Positions 1 to 7,043 of a DNA stretch of 21,801 bases are shown here, piece by piece. The translations under genes and the position numbers were made by a program. The stretch comes from a virus. Where the stretch lies: the IMG/VR virus record IMGVR_UViG_3300018405_000070, positions 1 to 21,801 of that record. One strand, given 5' to 3'. Each line of letters opens with the position of its first letter. Position 1 is the stretch's first letter. Below the pieces are notes generated by a model. It saw only the letters and a program-made list of their open reading frames with translations. It searched no databases and was not told the DNA's origin.

Positions 1-902
1 AATAGTGTGACAATTGTACCAAGGGCCACACCCATAAGTATCATGGCTGTTTCGTTCTCGTTGGCCCAGTTTATAAAGTCTTGGAGCCCTGCGCTCGCTT
101 TCTGGATCCATTCAACGGCAGCCATGAGTCCTTGAATGACTGTGTCCATCATTGGTGTCCCAACGACGACCTTGAAGTCCTTCCAGGCTTGTTGTAGGTT
201 GCCCACCTGGTTTTGGTAGGCCTCGCTCTCACGTGCCGCTTGTCCGGTTGCTCCAGCGCTTTCTTGCATGGCTGTTGCAAATTGTAGACGTGTCATTTGT
301 TTATCTGCTTCACCGAGCTTCGACCATTCAATGCCGAGGTTTTGTGACGCCCATGTTGCGAGCTGTGTCTCGTTGGCAAATAGCCCTATCGATTCACCAC
401 CTTCATAGTTCCCTTTAATGAAACTATTGAGGGCGCTGTTGGCATCCTCGTAGCTCTTATCAAAGAATGCAGCTGCGTCTGCTGCTAAGGTGACAGCAAT
501 ACCTGCTTGCGCCATTGCATCTTCAGTATCAAGACCTAAGCCTTTGAACATTGATGTGGTGGTCGTGAGCGGTCCCTTTAATCGATTGGGAAGCATTCCG
601 AAGTCTTTCGCCATTTGATCCAGGGTACTTTTGGCCAGTCCTTGGGTGTTGCCGAAGACTTGTTCGAATTGTGCTTGTATGGCCATAGCTTCAGCTGCTG
701 CGTCCACGCTGGCTTTTCCAAAGTCAATGAGTTTGTCGACAACAAACACTGTGCCGATAATTTGAGCGGCTTTTTTGAAGAACCCTGGTATTTTTTCTAC
801 TTCTTTTTCCGCGTTGTCCACGGTGTTGTCGATGGCTTTATCAGCTTGTGACGTATCGACGCCAATGGTTCCGAATAGTTTAAAGATCTCATTATTCATC
901 AT
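1..902 (-). CDS. Tail tape measure protein, N-terminal part (runs off the window)
   Basis: The frame is open from the ATG at 902 to the window edge, about 300 codons, so only the N-terminus is visible. It begins MMNNEIFKLFGTIGVDTSQ and is rich in Ala, Asp and Lys with long amphipathic stretches and hydrophobic patches, as in phage tape measure proteins that set tail length and act in DNA injection. Position supports this: it follows the major tail protein and the G/G-T chaperones. The start overlaps the preceding stop as ATGA, with an AAAGGTGG ribosome binding site just upstream; the next ATG, at 899, is an alternative start. C-terminal domains (lysozyme or peptidase, for example) cannot be seen. 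Confidence 0.88.
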   Translation of the reverse strand, partial: MMNNEIFKLFGTIGVDTSQADKAIDNTVDNAEKEVEKIPGFFKKAAQIIGTVFVVDKLIDFGKASVDAAAEAMAIQAQFEQVFGNTQGLAKSTLDQMAKDFGMLPNRLKGPLTTTTSMFKGLGLDTEDAMAQAGIAVTLAADAAAFFDKSYEDANSALNSFIKGNYEGGESIGLFANETQLATWASQNLGIEWSKLGEADKQMTRLQFATAMQESAGATGQAARESEAYQNQVGNLQQAWKDFKVVVGTPMMDTVIQGLMAAVEWIQKASAGLQDFINWANENETAMILMGVALGTIVTL

Positions 903-1270
903 TCACCACCACCTTTCTTTTCATCAATTGGCTTGATGTATCTTGAAGCAAGAGCAATGCTCTTTTGCTCGTCTTCTTTTGTCACTTTAGGTATTCTCTT
1001 CTTTCGTAAGCTCTTTGATCGGGACTTCTTAAACGTTTTGAAGTCGTCTTTGACGTCTTTGTTTAACCAGATTTCCCATAGGATGTCGTCCTGCTCTTCT
1101 TCAAAAATAAACAATATGAAGTCGAACAAGCCCTTCATGTCGTAAGTTCTTAGTAGCGCCATGGGGTCATTGTATCTTCTAAATAGTTTATCCTTTAAGA
1201 CGTGCTCGCCGTCTCGCTCGTTACCTCTGGATCGCCCGATTGCAGTAACGGCTTGATAGATTCCAAAAAA
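899..1270 (-). CDS. Tail assembly chaperone T extension, made as G-T fusion by -1 frameshift
   Basis: This is the -1 frame relative to the G-like gene upstream. It has no good start of its own: the first ATG, at 1162, lies inside the conserved-looking stretch RRYNDPMALLRTYDMKGL, and the frame stays open upstream through the whole end of the G gene. This is the lambda G/G-T arrangement, where a small fraction of ribosomes slip -1 to make a fusion that recruits tail proteins to the tape measure. If slippage is at the heptamer at 1264-1270, the fusion would be about 257 aa (136 from G, 121 from T). The C-terminus is basic, then KKGGGE. It ends with TGA in an ATGA overlap with the tape measure start. 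Confidence 0.8.
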   Translation of the reverse strand, partial: FFGIYQAVTAIGRSRGNERDGEHVLKDKLFRRYNDPMALLRTYDMKGLFDFILFIFEEEQDDILWEIWLNKDVKDDFKTFKKSRSKSLRKKRIPKVTKEDEQKSIALASRYIKPIDEKKGGGE

Positions 1271-1671
1271 TCGCGCAACTCCGGCTTTTTGAAGAATGCC
1301 ACCACAAGTTCGGTGTATTCAGCAATTTTCAAAGCCTTAATCTCTTTTACGCTCACTCCGCACAGTTGCGATAGGAGTGTGTTAATTTCTTCTTTGGCGG
1401 TCCCTATGCTGGCCATGACTTTAACAATGAGGTTGGCTATGATACGCATTCCTCGCGCATTGATCAGCTTCTCAAGGTCTTCTTTGAGGGCTTGCTTGAG
1501 GGCCTCGTGGTTCTTGTGCTTTTTCTTAAGCTCTTCGATGCGCTCTACTGTGAGTGTTTCACTTGAACTCTCAAATAAAACAACGATGTCCTCTTTAATG
1601 TCCAGTTTACTAAAAATTGAAAGGAGGATGAATAAGTCATCCCCCATCAATTCTCGCATTTGATATTTCAT
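1195..1671 (-). CDS. Tail assembly chaperone (lambda G-like)
   Basis: A 158-aa, charged, helical protein between the major tail protein and the tape measure, the position of the G-type tail assembly chaperone. The C-terminal half contains the slippery codons (F135-L136), and the last 20 codons overlap an open -1 frame that continues as T. This identifies it by context more firmly than by residue motifs, since G proteins diverge strongly. In G/G-T systems the unshifted protein is in large excess and both are absent from the finished virion. The start is the ATG at 1671; the ATG five codons in is possible. Confidence 0.8.
   Translation of the reverse strand: MKYQMRELMGDDLFILLSIFSKLDIKEDIVVLFESSSETLTVERIEELKKKHKNHEALKQALKEDLEKLINARGMRIIANLIVKVMASIGTAKEEINTLLSQLCGVSVKEIKALKIAEYTELVVAFFKKPELRDFLESIKPLLQSGDPEVTSETASTS
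1264..1270 (-). promoter_or_regulatory. Candidate -1 ribosomal frameshift site T TTT TTG
   Basis: In the frame of the G-like gene the bases read GA T TTT TTG GAA, a canonical X XXY YYZ heptamer. It lies 68 nt upstream of the G stop, where the -1 frame is already open. A second candidate, C AAA AAG, lies upstream at 1285-1291. Either would join G to the T frame; I cannot decide which from sequence alone. Confidence 0.6.
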
Positions 1672-1685
1672 TCAGTTCACTCCCC

Positions 1686-2285
1686 TTAAGCCACGGCCGG
1701 GAATAGGATGCGCCATGGGAACTCGTCAGCTGTAACTTGTGCAGCTGTTGCGTGTGCTACGTACGTTAATTCAATAACCGCCTCGGCGTTGTCTTGTGTT
1801 TCGACTTCCACTCCGTTTGTATTTAGTGGGTTGTCGATAATAACAATCACTGGTTCAGCAGTTCCACCGAGTCTTCCCACGACCGCTATGTTAGTCAAAT
1901 AGTCACCTGAAGCGACTGCTCGTTTGGTGGTGATCTTCTTATAACCGGTAGGAGCTTCAGTCGATAGTGCGTCGATCATGGTTCCATTTAAACTACCGCG
2001 TAGGTTTTCTGCGGTCAATTCTTTCAGGTTGATAACGACTTGCGCCTTAGCGCTTTCCAATACGACGTTACCTTTGACCAGTCCCTGAAGGTGCGCTGTT
2101 CCGTCTACCTCAGGTGCTCTGTAGTTTTGCTCGATTGTGAATGTTACACCGCCCTCGGTTGCTCCGATGAGAGTTCCAGCGAAACCGTCGAGCGCCGTGT
2201 ATGTCACGTTTTTGAAAACAGTGGCGCTATCGATGAGATAGTGTTTGGGCGTGTTTTCTGTATAGCCTTTGGTTGCTAATGCCAT
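1686..2285 (-). CDS. Major tail protein (tail tube)
   Basis: A 199-aa protein starting MALATKGYTENTPKHY. The start is the ATG at 2285, preceded by a GGAGGAAG ribosome binding site and overlapping the upstream stop as TAATG. A longer start five codons upstream would consume the ribosome binding site. The sequence is rich in beta-prone, Thr/Val/Ala segments without catalytic motifs, as expected for a tube protein that polymerises around the tape measure. Its place between the tail terminator and the G chaperone fits the usual siphophage order. Low Cys content also fits a structural protein. Confidence 0.8.
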   Translation of the reverse strand: MALATKGYTENTPKHYLIDSATVFKNVTYTALDGFAGTLIGATEGGVTFTIEQNYRAPEVDGTAHLQGLVKGNVVLESAKAQVVINLKELTAENLRGSLNGTMIDALSTEAPTGYKKITTKRAVASGDYLTNIAVVGRLGGTAEPVIVIIDNPLNTNGVEVETQDNAEAVIELTYVAHATAAQVTADEFPWRILFPAVA

Positions 2286-2653
2286 TATTTCTTCCTCCAA
2301 TCTGTTTTTGCGTAAAAGCGTAGATTGCGCCTTACGATCGTCTCGTCACCGGTTGGTACCTTGGTGGAGCCGTTAAATACGAAACGGATATATAGGTCAT
2401 CCGTCATTACCTTTAATTCTTTGAAGTGGTCCTTGAGCTGCTGCTCCAGGGTCAAGACGCGCTCATAGGATGTGTTATGGTCGAAGATGTCCACGTCAAT
2501 GTAGAACCCTTCCACGTTGTTTTCTATGCGCTCGCTGTCAATATCAAACGTCAAGTAAGGATAAGTCACTGACGATTGTCGATTGTATGCGTGGTACGCC
2601 TGTGACGTTACGGTCCTAAATTGAACCGTCAATTGTTGCAATAGTTTGATCAT
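2285..2653 (-). CDS. Tail terminator / tail completion protein (SPP1 gp17-like)
   Basis: A 122-aa protein, within the usual length of tail completion proteins that cap the tail tube and join it to the head connector. It has the alternating alpha/beta composition of the family (RIENNVEGFYIDVDIFDH, then LEQQLKDHF) but I rely mostly on its position: directly after the gp10-like gene and before the major tail protein. GGAGGTCACAC precedes the ATG at 2653. The end overlaps the next start as TAATG, implying translational coupling with the tail tube gene. Confidence 0.72.
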   Translation of the reverse strand: MIKLLQQLTVQFRTVTSQAYHAYNRQSSVTYPYLTFDIDSERIENNVEGFYIDVDIFDHNTSYERVLTLEQQLKDHFKELKVMTDDLYIRFVFNGSTKVPTGDETIVRRNLRFYAKTDWRKK

Positions 2654-2665
2654 GTGTGACCTCCT

Positions 2666-2836
2666 TTACTTGATTGGTTTTCCGAGTATTGCTTGCACGG
2701 CCGATTTGGTCTGCCTGAAGCCGTTTCGCATAAAGCGCCGCGGCGTCATCCCTCGTGTGAAGTGCCACTCGCCATCTGGTGACTTATATGTCCATCCACC
2801 TTTGCGTCCTGATCCGTTCTCAGCATATTCCCCAGT
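2666..2836 (-). CDS. HK97 gp10-like head-tail protein, exon 2
   Basis: Fifty-six codons and a stop encode the C-terminal part of the gp10-like protein: TGEYAENGSGRKGGWTYKS, then DGEWHFTRGMTPRRFMR. These match the family's typical VEFGTG.YAENG.GRK...W.Y and H.TRG..P.PF segments. The frame also runs upstream into the intron, so an unspliced reading begins at an ATG at 2872 that lies inside an intron hairpin and has no good ribosome binding site. Joined to exon 1 after the Gly codon, the product is 140 aa, the normal family length, with the motif VEFG-TGEYAENG restored. It ends with TAA 12 nt before the next start. Confidence 0.88.
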   Translation of the reverse strand, partial: TGEYAENGSGRKGGWTYKSPDGEWHFTRGMTPRRFMRNGFRQTKSAVQAILGKPIK

Positions 2837-3792
2837 CAGAATTGTTGTTATCGTGTGGCTTTTTATCCACACTTCTGCACGTCACCGCACAGTTCGGCGT
2901 ACATTTTCGATTGACCACTCAATCGCCGGATACTCTTGGGAGTGTTATATTTATTCAACTCCTACGCTCTACGGTACTCGATGGCCTTTCGCAATCCATA
3001 TAGTTACCACGGTATTATCTTACTGTTAGTGGTCTTACGATTCTTTCCCCTGTGTCACCACGGGCTATCCTCGCATAAATCGTTTTAATTGGGATCGAAT
3101 AGAGTTCACTTAATTCAGTAGCGGAGTAATCTACCCCATTCAAACTGATAATGTGATTTGATCGTTTGTTCATCGCTTGATCTTTTGATATGACCCATCG
3201 ACAATTGGATGGTTCATAGTTACCATTTACGTCTATTCTGTCGATTGTCATTAAATCATCATAACCATTAACATAGGCCCACTTATAAAATGCCTCAAAG
3301 CTATTTCGCCACTCATCACACACAGTAATTCCACGAGCTCCGTATTCTTGGTATCGTGATGAATATTCTTTGTAGCACCGCTTCTTCATGTTTTCCCATG
3401 TTCTATATAGTCTCGTTTGACTTTGGCCATGTGTCTTTTGAGCTTCGCTTGCCTTTTCTTTTTGAAGGCATCCACAACTTAATGTGTGTTGAGACATGAT
3501 GTCCTTGGATGATCTGACTATCTCATTCCCGCAATCACATTTCACTATCCAGTAAGGTATTTTTTTACCCACCGGCGTGTGATGTATATGATCTAATGAA
3601 ACAAACGTCAATCTATTCTTCTTAATTCCCGTATAATCCTTAAAACCACCGTCGACAAATCTACCAATAGCATCTCTTTTCATAAAAGATACCTCCATGG
3701 GTATATTTTACCATTTTCTGCTAATTATTCAATGGAATGTCAACATAAGACTTTCACCGTTTTTACCCGGTTTTAATTCGGCACTGGTTTTT
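2837..3792 (-). ncRNA. Group I self-splicing intron in the gp10-like gene
   Basis: A 956-nt insertion separates the two halves of the gp10-like gene. The 5' exon end AATTCGGT (3800 to 3793) pairs over 8 bp with the intron guide GCCGAATT (3782 to 3775), giving P1 with the expected U.G pair at the splice site. Intron bases CCAGT (3787 to 3783) pair with the start of the 3' exon, ACTGG (2836 to 2832), giving P10. The last intron base is G (2837), as required of omega-G. Hairpins near the 3' end include GTGTGG/CCACAC (2853-2872) and CGATTG/CAATCG (2908-2925). I did not fully assign P3-P8. A homing endonuclease gene occupies most of the intron. Splicing restores the reading frame exactly. Confidence 0.92.
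3015..3683 (-). CDS. Intron-encoded homing endonuclease (HNH/AP2-type)
   Basis: A 222-aa protein inside the group I intron. I place the start at the ATG at 3683, eight bases after GGAGGT; the upstream ATG at 3698 overlaps that ribosome binding site. The N-terminal part carries a zinc-ribbon-like set, C49-D-C51-G and C70-G-C72. Residues 91-175 hold a signature common in phage homing endonucleases: RLYRTWENMKKRC, YGARGITVCDEW, and IDRIDVNGNYEPSNCRW. The C-terminus (about 180-215) looks like a helix-turn-helix DNA-recognition module. Such enzymes cut intron-less alleles of the host gene so that the intron is copied in. It is visibly more A/T-rich than the flanking structural genes, in line with separate mobility. 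Confidence 0.88.
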   Translation of the reverse strand: MKRDAIGRFVDGGFKDYTGIKKNRLTFVSLDHIHHTPVGKKIPYWIVKCDCGNEIVRSSKDIMSQHTLSCGCLQKEKASEAQKTHGQSQTRLYRTWENMKKRCYKEYSSRYQEYGARGITVCDEWRNSFEAFYKWAYVNGYDDLMTIDRIDVNGNYEPSNCRWVISKDQAMNKRSNHIISLNGVDYSATELSELYSIPIKTIYARIARGDTGERIVRPLTVR

Positions 3793-4044
3793 ACCGAATT
3801 CTACGTATGGAGCGTAGACCAGTGGTGAGCCCACTTGTCCAATGATTTTGGCTCCGTCATGATTCACTTTGATGTCAATGCTATCCCGCAGCTCCCCTCC
3901 GGCAATTTTGCCGACTGGGGTGACTGTTTTAATACCACCTTGGGCTACAAGGCACGCTTCAGTGATCTTCTTGACCATTTCAGCGTTGAGTTCGGCTTTG
4001 ACTTTACCTGAATTATCAATCACTTTAAATCTTCCGCTGGCCAT
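3793..4044 (-). CDS. HK97 gp10-like head-tail protein, exon 1
   Basis: Eighty-four codons from the ATG at 4044 to the intron boundary, ending LVYAPYVEFG. This is the family's N-terminal half, including the RDSI and VGS...YA.YVEFG segments. Without splicing the frame would run nine codons into the intron and stop, giving a 93-aa product lacking the conserved C-terminal half. HK97 gp10 family members take part in head-tail joining and tail completion. The start overlaps the stop of the upstream connector gene by one base (TAATG), so the genes are translationally coupled, which puts splicing and translation in competition over the same RNA. Confidence 0.88.
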
Positions 4045-4367
4045 TATTCCACACCTCCGTATTTTAGATAAATCTCGAGGTGGTGTTTTTGTCCCACCGG
4101 ATCGTCCACGTATGTGATGTCGTAGTAGCGGCCCATAGCGTCCACTACGCGCATTTTGTCGATGATCCCGTCCGTATGGGTCGGTACGATTAGAATGTGT
4201 GTAGATTGCTCTACAAACGCGTTTTGCGTCGTGTTTTGGTCGCTTCCTGTGAGCATGTCGATATATCCGTGGATCATCATGACGTCGCTCCAGGTTTCGC
4301 TTACGCCGCCTATGTTATCTGACGTGCTTGTTTTTTGTTTGATTACAAATGGTGTTGATCCGAACAT
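4044..4367 (-). CDS. Head-tail adaptor / head closure protein (SPP1 gp16-like)
   Basis: A 107-aa protein with the beta-rich composition and length of head-closure (stopper) proteins: it starts MFGSTPFVIKQKTSTS and has GGVSETWSDV and later MRVVDAMGRYYDITYVDDP. The latter fits the family's usual pattern of D.V...g..Y.I..V.dp. Proteins of this type form a ring under the portal-adaptor and keep packaged DNA in. Order supports it: gp6/gp15-like adaptor, this gene, gp10-like, tail terminator. It ends overlapping the next ATG. Confidence 0.75.
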   Translation of the reverse strand: MFGSTPFVIKQKTSTSDNIGGVSETWSDVMMIHGYIDMLTGSDQNTTQNAFVEQSTHILIVPTHTDGIIDKMRVVDAMGRYYDITYVDDPVGQKHHLEIYLKYGGVE

Positions 4368-4368
4368 G

Positions 4369-4902
4369 TCACCACCTCATTTTCTTGTATTTCTTCAAGA
4401 ATGAGAGGAGTGCCGCCGGGTAACCGTCCACGTTTTCGTTTGCGTTGACGTCGTAGTAGGTCACGCTCATGCGTGATATGGTCTCTGACTTAATGCCAGC
4501 TTTACCGCCCATTTTAACGTCGTATTCAATGAGTTTCTTCACACCTTTGATGATGTCTGCCGGGTAGGCCACTTTGGTCACAATTCCCTCTTTGCACGTC
4601 TCATCTATGAATGGTGTGGTGCTCTCGACTTCTATGCCTGTGAGTGTGAGTGTTTTAACGACGTGTAGTCCATTATTGTACTTGGTGTCGTTGATTTCTA
4701 CCGTATCACCCACGCGTAGTCCAGTGGTGGATCCACGCGTCATGGTGATCGTGCTACCTGTGAGGGTCAACTCATATCCGCGGACGTTGAAGTCTTGGAA
4801 GTTGTTGTGCGTTAGCGCGCGCACGGCTTGCTCGAATGCGTTCAGATCACTTTGGGTGATGTTCGCATTGATCGCTTGCGCCTCGAATAGTTTTAGGATC
4901 AT
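4369..4902 (-). CDS. Head-tail connector adaptor (gp6/gp15-like)
   Basis: A 177-aa protein beginning MILKLFEAQAINANITQSDL. It has an inserted beta segment with TLTGSTITMTRGSTTGLRVGD in the middle and a C-terminal helical part, IIKGVKKLIEYDVKMG, then MSVTYYD and GYPAALLSFLKKYKKMRW. The closing pattern, including S.TY.d and YP..ll..L..ykk.r, is typical of DNA-packaging adaptor proteins that sit below the portal. AGGAGGG precedes the ATG at 4902. It lies immediately downstream of a terminator-like hairpin, so its expression may be lowered relative to capsid genes. Confidence 0.75.
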   Translation of the reverse strand: MILKLFEAQAINANITQSDLNAFEQAVRALTHNNFQDFNVRGYELTLTGSTITMTRGSTTGLRVGDTVEINDTKYNNGLHVVKTLTLTGIEVESTTPFIDETCKEGIVTKVAYPADIIKGVKKLIEYDVKMGGKAGIKSETISRMSVTYYDVNANENVDGYPAALLSFLKKYKKMRW

Positions 4903-4919
4903 GGTACCCTCCTTAATTG

Positions 4920-4947
4920 AAAAGGGAGCACATGATTACTCCCCTTT
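4920..4947 (-). terminator. Terminator-like hairpin within the head gene cluster
   Basis: On the minus strand AAAGGGGAG pairs with CTCCCTTTT over 9 bp (one G.U), with a 10-nt loop containing the stop codon of the 64-aa gene, and the 3' arm itself ends in a T run. It lies between the high-demand capsid genes and the low-demand connector genes. A partial terminator here would reduce connector transcripts relative to capsid. Confidence 0.55.
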
Positions 4948-5130
4948 GTCTTCTTTTTTGGCCTTGGGCGTGACCACTTCTTGAATGAGTGGTTGCTGTA
5001 GGTTGTTATTGTCGCTTGTTAACGCGCTGAGTCGCTCTTTATCGGTGTTAGGTCCCACAATGAATGTGTCCCCGGCCGCATAGCTGCGGTTTTCAACTCC
5101 GTCAATAAACGAAACGAGCACCTTATACAT
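4936..5130 (-). CDS. Small conserved head-region phage protein
   Basis: A 64-aa protein from the ATG at 5130: MYKVLVSFIDGVENRSYAAG, then GDTF and NTDKERLSAL. This is the common small phage protein of the type 'MYKV...F.D......Y..GD.......ERl..L', found between capsid and connector genes in many Firmicutes phages; its role is not established. A GTG three codons upstream is a poorer start. The ATG sits in ATGTATAAG, so it overlaps the stop of the HeH-domain gene. The tail is Lys/Glu-rich. Its stop codon lies in the loop of the hairpin described at 4920-4947. Confidence 0.65.
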   Translation of the reverse strand: MYKVLVSFIDGVENRSYAAGDTFIVGPNTDKERLSALTSDNNNLQQPLIQEVVTPKAKKEDKGE

Positions 5131-5422
5131 TGCTATCACCGTTTAATAGGGCTAAAAGCTCGCCTTTAGTTGATTTGCTGTTGACTTCAAATCCTCGGGC
5201 GATGGCTTCTTCTTTGAGTTCAGCCACACTCATGTCTTCAATGGTCTTTGCTGGTGCGTCGTCGCCGATCTTGGTCACTTTGTAACCCTTCTCTTTATAC
5301 CAGTCGAGCACCCATCCTTCGTTGACTTCAGCGCGCCCGTATGCGAATTGAACTCCGCCGGCTCCTACACCGACGAAGTTCTCTACTGGACTGTGAACTA
5401 AATACTTAACTGATTTTGGCAT
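5123..5422 (-). CDS. HeH/LEM-domain small head-region protein
   Basis: A 99-aa protein; I chose the ATG at 5422 because GGGAG lies eight bases upstream, whereas the TTG two codons earlier has the ribosome binding site too close. Residues about 67-97 (MSVAELKEEAIARGFEVNSK, then TKGELLALL) form a SAP/HeH-like helix-extended-helix, a fold associated with DNA binding and seen at the C-terminus of many small phage proteins next to the major capsid gene. The N-terminal half has a Gly-rich stretch, FVGVGAGGVQFAYGRAEV. The exact role in the head is unknown; a head decoration or DNA-contacting role is only an inference. Confidence 0.65.
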   Translation of the reverse strand: MPKSVKYLVHSPVENFVGVGAGGVQFAYGRAEVNEGWVLDWYKEKGYKVTKIGDDAPAKTIEDMSVAELKEEAIARGFEVNSKSTKGELLALLNGDSNV

Positions 5423-5439
5423 TTTCAATGCTCCCTTCC

Positions 5440-6435
5440 TTAGACAATCTTGACGTTACGTAGTACGCCAGCTGCCTTAGTATTCTTAAGCGCTACGCAA
5501 GCTACAAGTTCAACTTCACCTTTCTTGACTGCGCCTGGTTGAGTGAAGTCAGGAAGGAATGTGTTGAGTCCGCTTGTTCCAGTTAAGGTCACGCCGTGGA
5601 AGCCGTCGATTGCTGAGAAGCGAACCGCGAAGATGTCAGTTAAGCCTGTTGTTGAAACGGTAGCCACTGTGCGTGTCTTAGTTCCAATGATCGGGGTTTC
5701 AACTGCGTTGCCACCTGATACTGATACCACGTTGCGTAAGTCGATTAAACGAACACGGCCTTCACCGATAGTGGTGATCACGCGACCGAATGCTTCTTCG
5801 GATTCAGTTTTGTAACCTAACACGCGAGCCACGGATTGGATCTTGGTTTTCATGGTTTCATTCACGAATAACGCTTGAGCTCCGGTGCTGTTGATGAGTT
5901 GCAATAATGCTTCGTAGAACACGTCTGCGTTTTCTTTGACTTTAGCAGTAGTTGATAAGTCAATTACAGCGCCTGTGTTGTATTCTGTGCTTTGTCCTAC
6001 AAGGAACTTGTCCAAGCCATCAAAGCTATTTGTGTCTACGGCCACGTCGCCATTGATCATAGCGTTGTGGAATGTTCCAATGGCTGATAGGATCTTCTCT
6101 TCAAGTTGAAGGGCCATGTTGTTGAATTGGCCTTCAGCGTCACGGATAACACGGTCAATTTCGAATGCTCCACCTAAGACTTTGAGGTCTACTGTTTTCT
6201 TTTCAACAGTAGCTTGGCTTGCGCTGTATTCTTGGTTGATCGCACGGAATGCGGTTGTTGAAGGAAGTTTCTTTTGAACATATCCATATGTGAGCGTGGA
6301 TCCACCGCTTGGGCTGACCGCGTCGTCAAATGGAAGGAGTTCTAATAGTTCGGATTGGCGCACAAATGTGTCGATGACTTGTGCTTGGACTTTGTCGGAT
6401 AGACCGACTTTCATTTCTAATAATGTTACTGGCAT
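5440..6435 (-). CDS. Major capsid protein
   Basis: A 331-aa protein beginning MPVTLLEMKVGLSDKVQAQV, followed by SELLELLPFDDAVSPSGGST and LTYGYVQKKLPSTTAFRAIN. This is the pattern of the N-terminal arm and E-loop start of non-cleaved HK97-fold major capsid proteins of the phage coat family, and the length fits. It has no obvious N-terminal delta domain; a separate scaffold gene lies directly upstream, 2 bp away. A mid-protein FVNETMKTKIQSVARVLG segment and a C-terminal beta-rich tail follow. Placement between scaffold and connectors is canonical. Confidence 0.88.
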   Translation of the reverse strand: MPVTLLEMKVGLSDKVQAQVIDTFVRQSELLELLPFDDAVSPSGGSTLTYGYVQKKLPSTTAFRAINQEYSASQATVEKKTVDLKVLGGAFEIDRVIRDAEGQFNNMALQLEEKILSAIGTFHNAMINGDVAVDTNSFDGLDKFLVGQSTEYNTGAVIDLSTTAKVKENADVFYEALLQLINSTGAQALFVNETMKTKIQSVARVLGYKTESEEAFGRVITTIGEGRVRLIDLRNVVSVSGGNAVETPIIGTKTRTVATVSTTGLTDIFAVRFSAIDGFHGVTLTGTSGLNTFLPDFTQPGAVKKGEVELVACVALKNTKAAGVLRNVKIV

Positions 6436-6437
6436 GG

Positions 6438-7043
6438 TTAATTACCCTCTTTCGTTGTGTATTGCAGTTTGATAGCTTCTGCTAAGCTCTTTGGCTCGGT
6501 TGGCCCTGGATCTGCGCCCGTTGGAAGTTTAGAGTCAATAGGCTTGTATCCGCCTTTGCTTTGGTCCTTCGCTGGGTCAGCTGGTGGAGCCGGGAAGAAT
6601 GTTGGGTGCGCTTCTTTGAGTCCCTTGATCTTATTGTCCAGGTCTTTGATGTTACCTTCTTTGTCGAGTTCCACATCCCCAAGTTTGAACAGTAAGTAGT
6701 CCAGGTCAAGTGCGCCCGTCTTTGTCAATGCTTCTTTGATCGCATACGTTTTGCGTTCTTGCACGCGTTCAGTCTCGAGCTTCTTGACATTGTCTTCGTA
6801 CTCTTTGACCTGTTTCTGTAATGCTTCCACGTCGGCGTTTGACTTCTTTAGATCTTCGACCAGCTTGTTTGCTGCGCTCAGATCCGCTTTTGCTTGCTCC
6901 AGTTCCGTCTTGGCTTTATTGAAGCGGATGTCGAGGTTTTCTTCGCTCGCGATATAGAGTTTGTTTGCCGGCATTGCCTCTATAATTTTGCTTGCTTGTT
7001 CCTCGGTGATCCCTTGAGCAATCAATAGTTCTTTGAAATTCAT
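6438..7043 (-). CDS. Capsid scaffolding protein (phage GP20-like)
   Basis: A 201-aa acidic protein with a predicted coiled coil from about residue 40 to 100 (AKTELEQAKADLSAANKL, then EDLKKSNADVEALQKQVKEY). This is followed by KTYAIKEALTKTGALDLDYL, a pattern typical of the phage minor structural GP20/scaffold family, and a Pro/Asp/Lys-rich C-terminus. Scaffold proteins guide coat assembly and then leave or are digested. AAAGGAGG precedes the ATG at 7043. It lies directly before the major capsid gene. Confidence 0.85.
   Translation of the reverse strand: MNFKELLIAQGITEEQASKIIEAMPANKLYIASEENLDIRFNKAKTELEQAKADLSAANKLVEDLKKSNADVEALQKQVKEYEDNVKKLETERVQERKTYAIKEALTKTGALDLDYLLFKLGDVELDKEGNIKDLDNKIKGLKEAHPTFFPAPPADPAKDQSKGGYKPIDSKLPTGADPGPTEPKSLAEAIKLQYTTKEGN

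Noticed and set aside
1202-1663. Plus-strand 153-aa ORF
   Set aside because: It is an exact antisense shadow of the G-like chaperone gene, Ser/Leu-rich as usual for such shadows.
2646-3029. Plus-strand 127-aa ORF
   Set aside because: It runs antisense over exon 2 and the intron 3' domain and has no family-like sequence.
3763-4044. A complete 93-aa gp10-like protein
   Set aside because: The last nine residues are intron-coded; the conserved second half lies beyond the intron.
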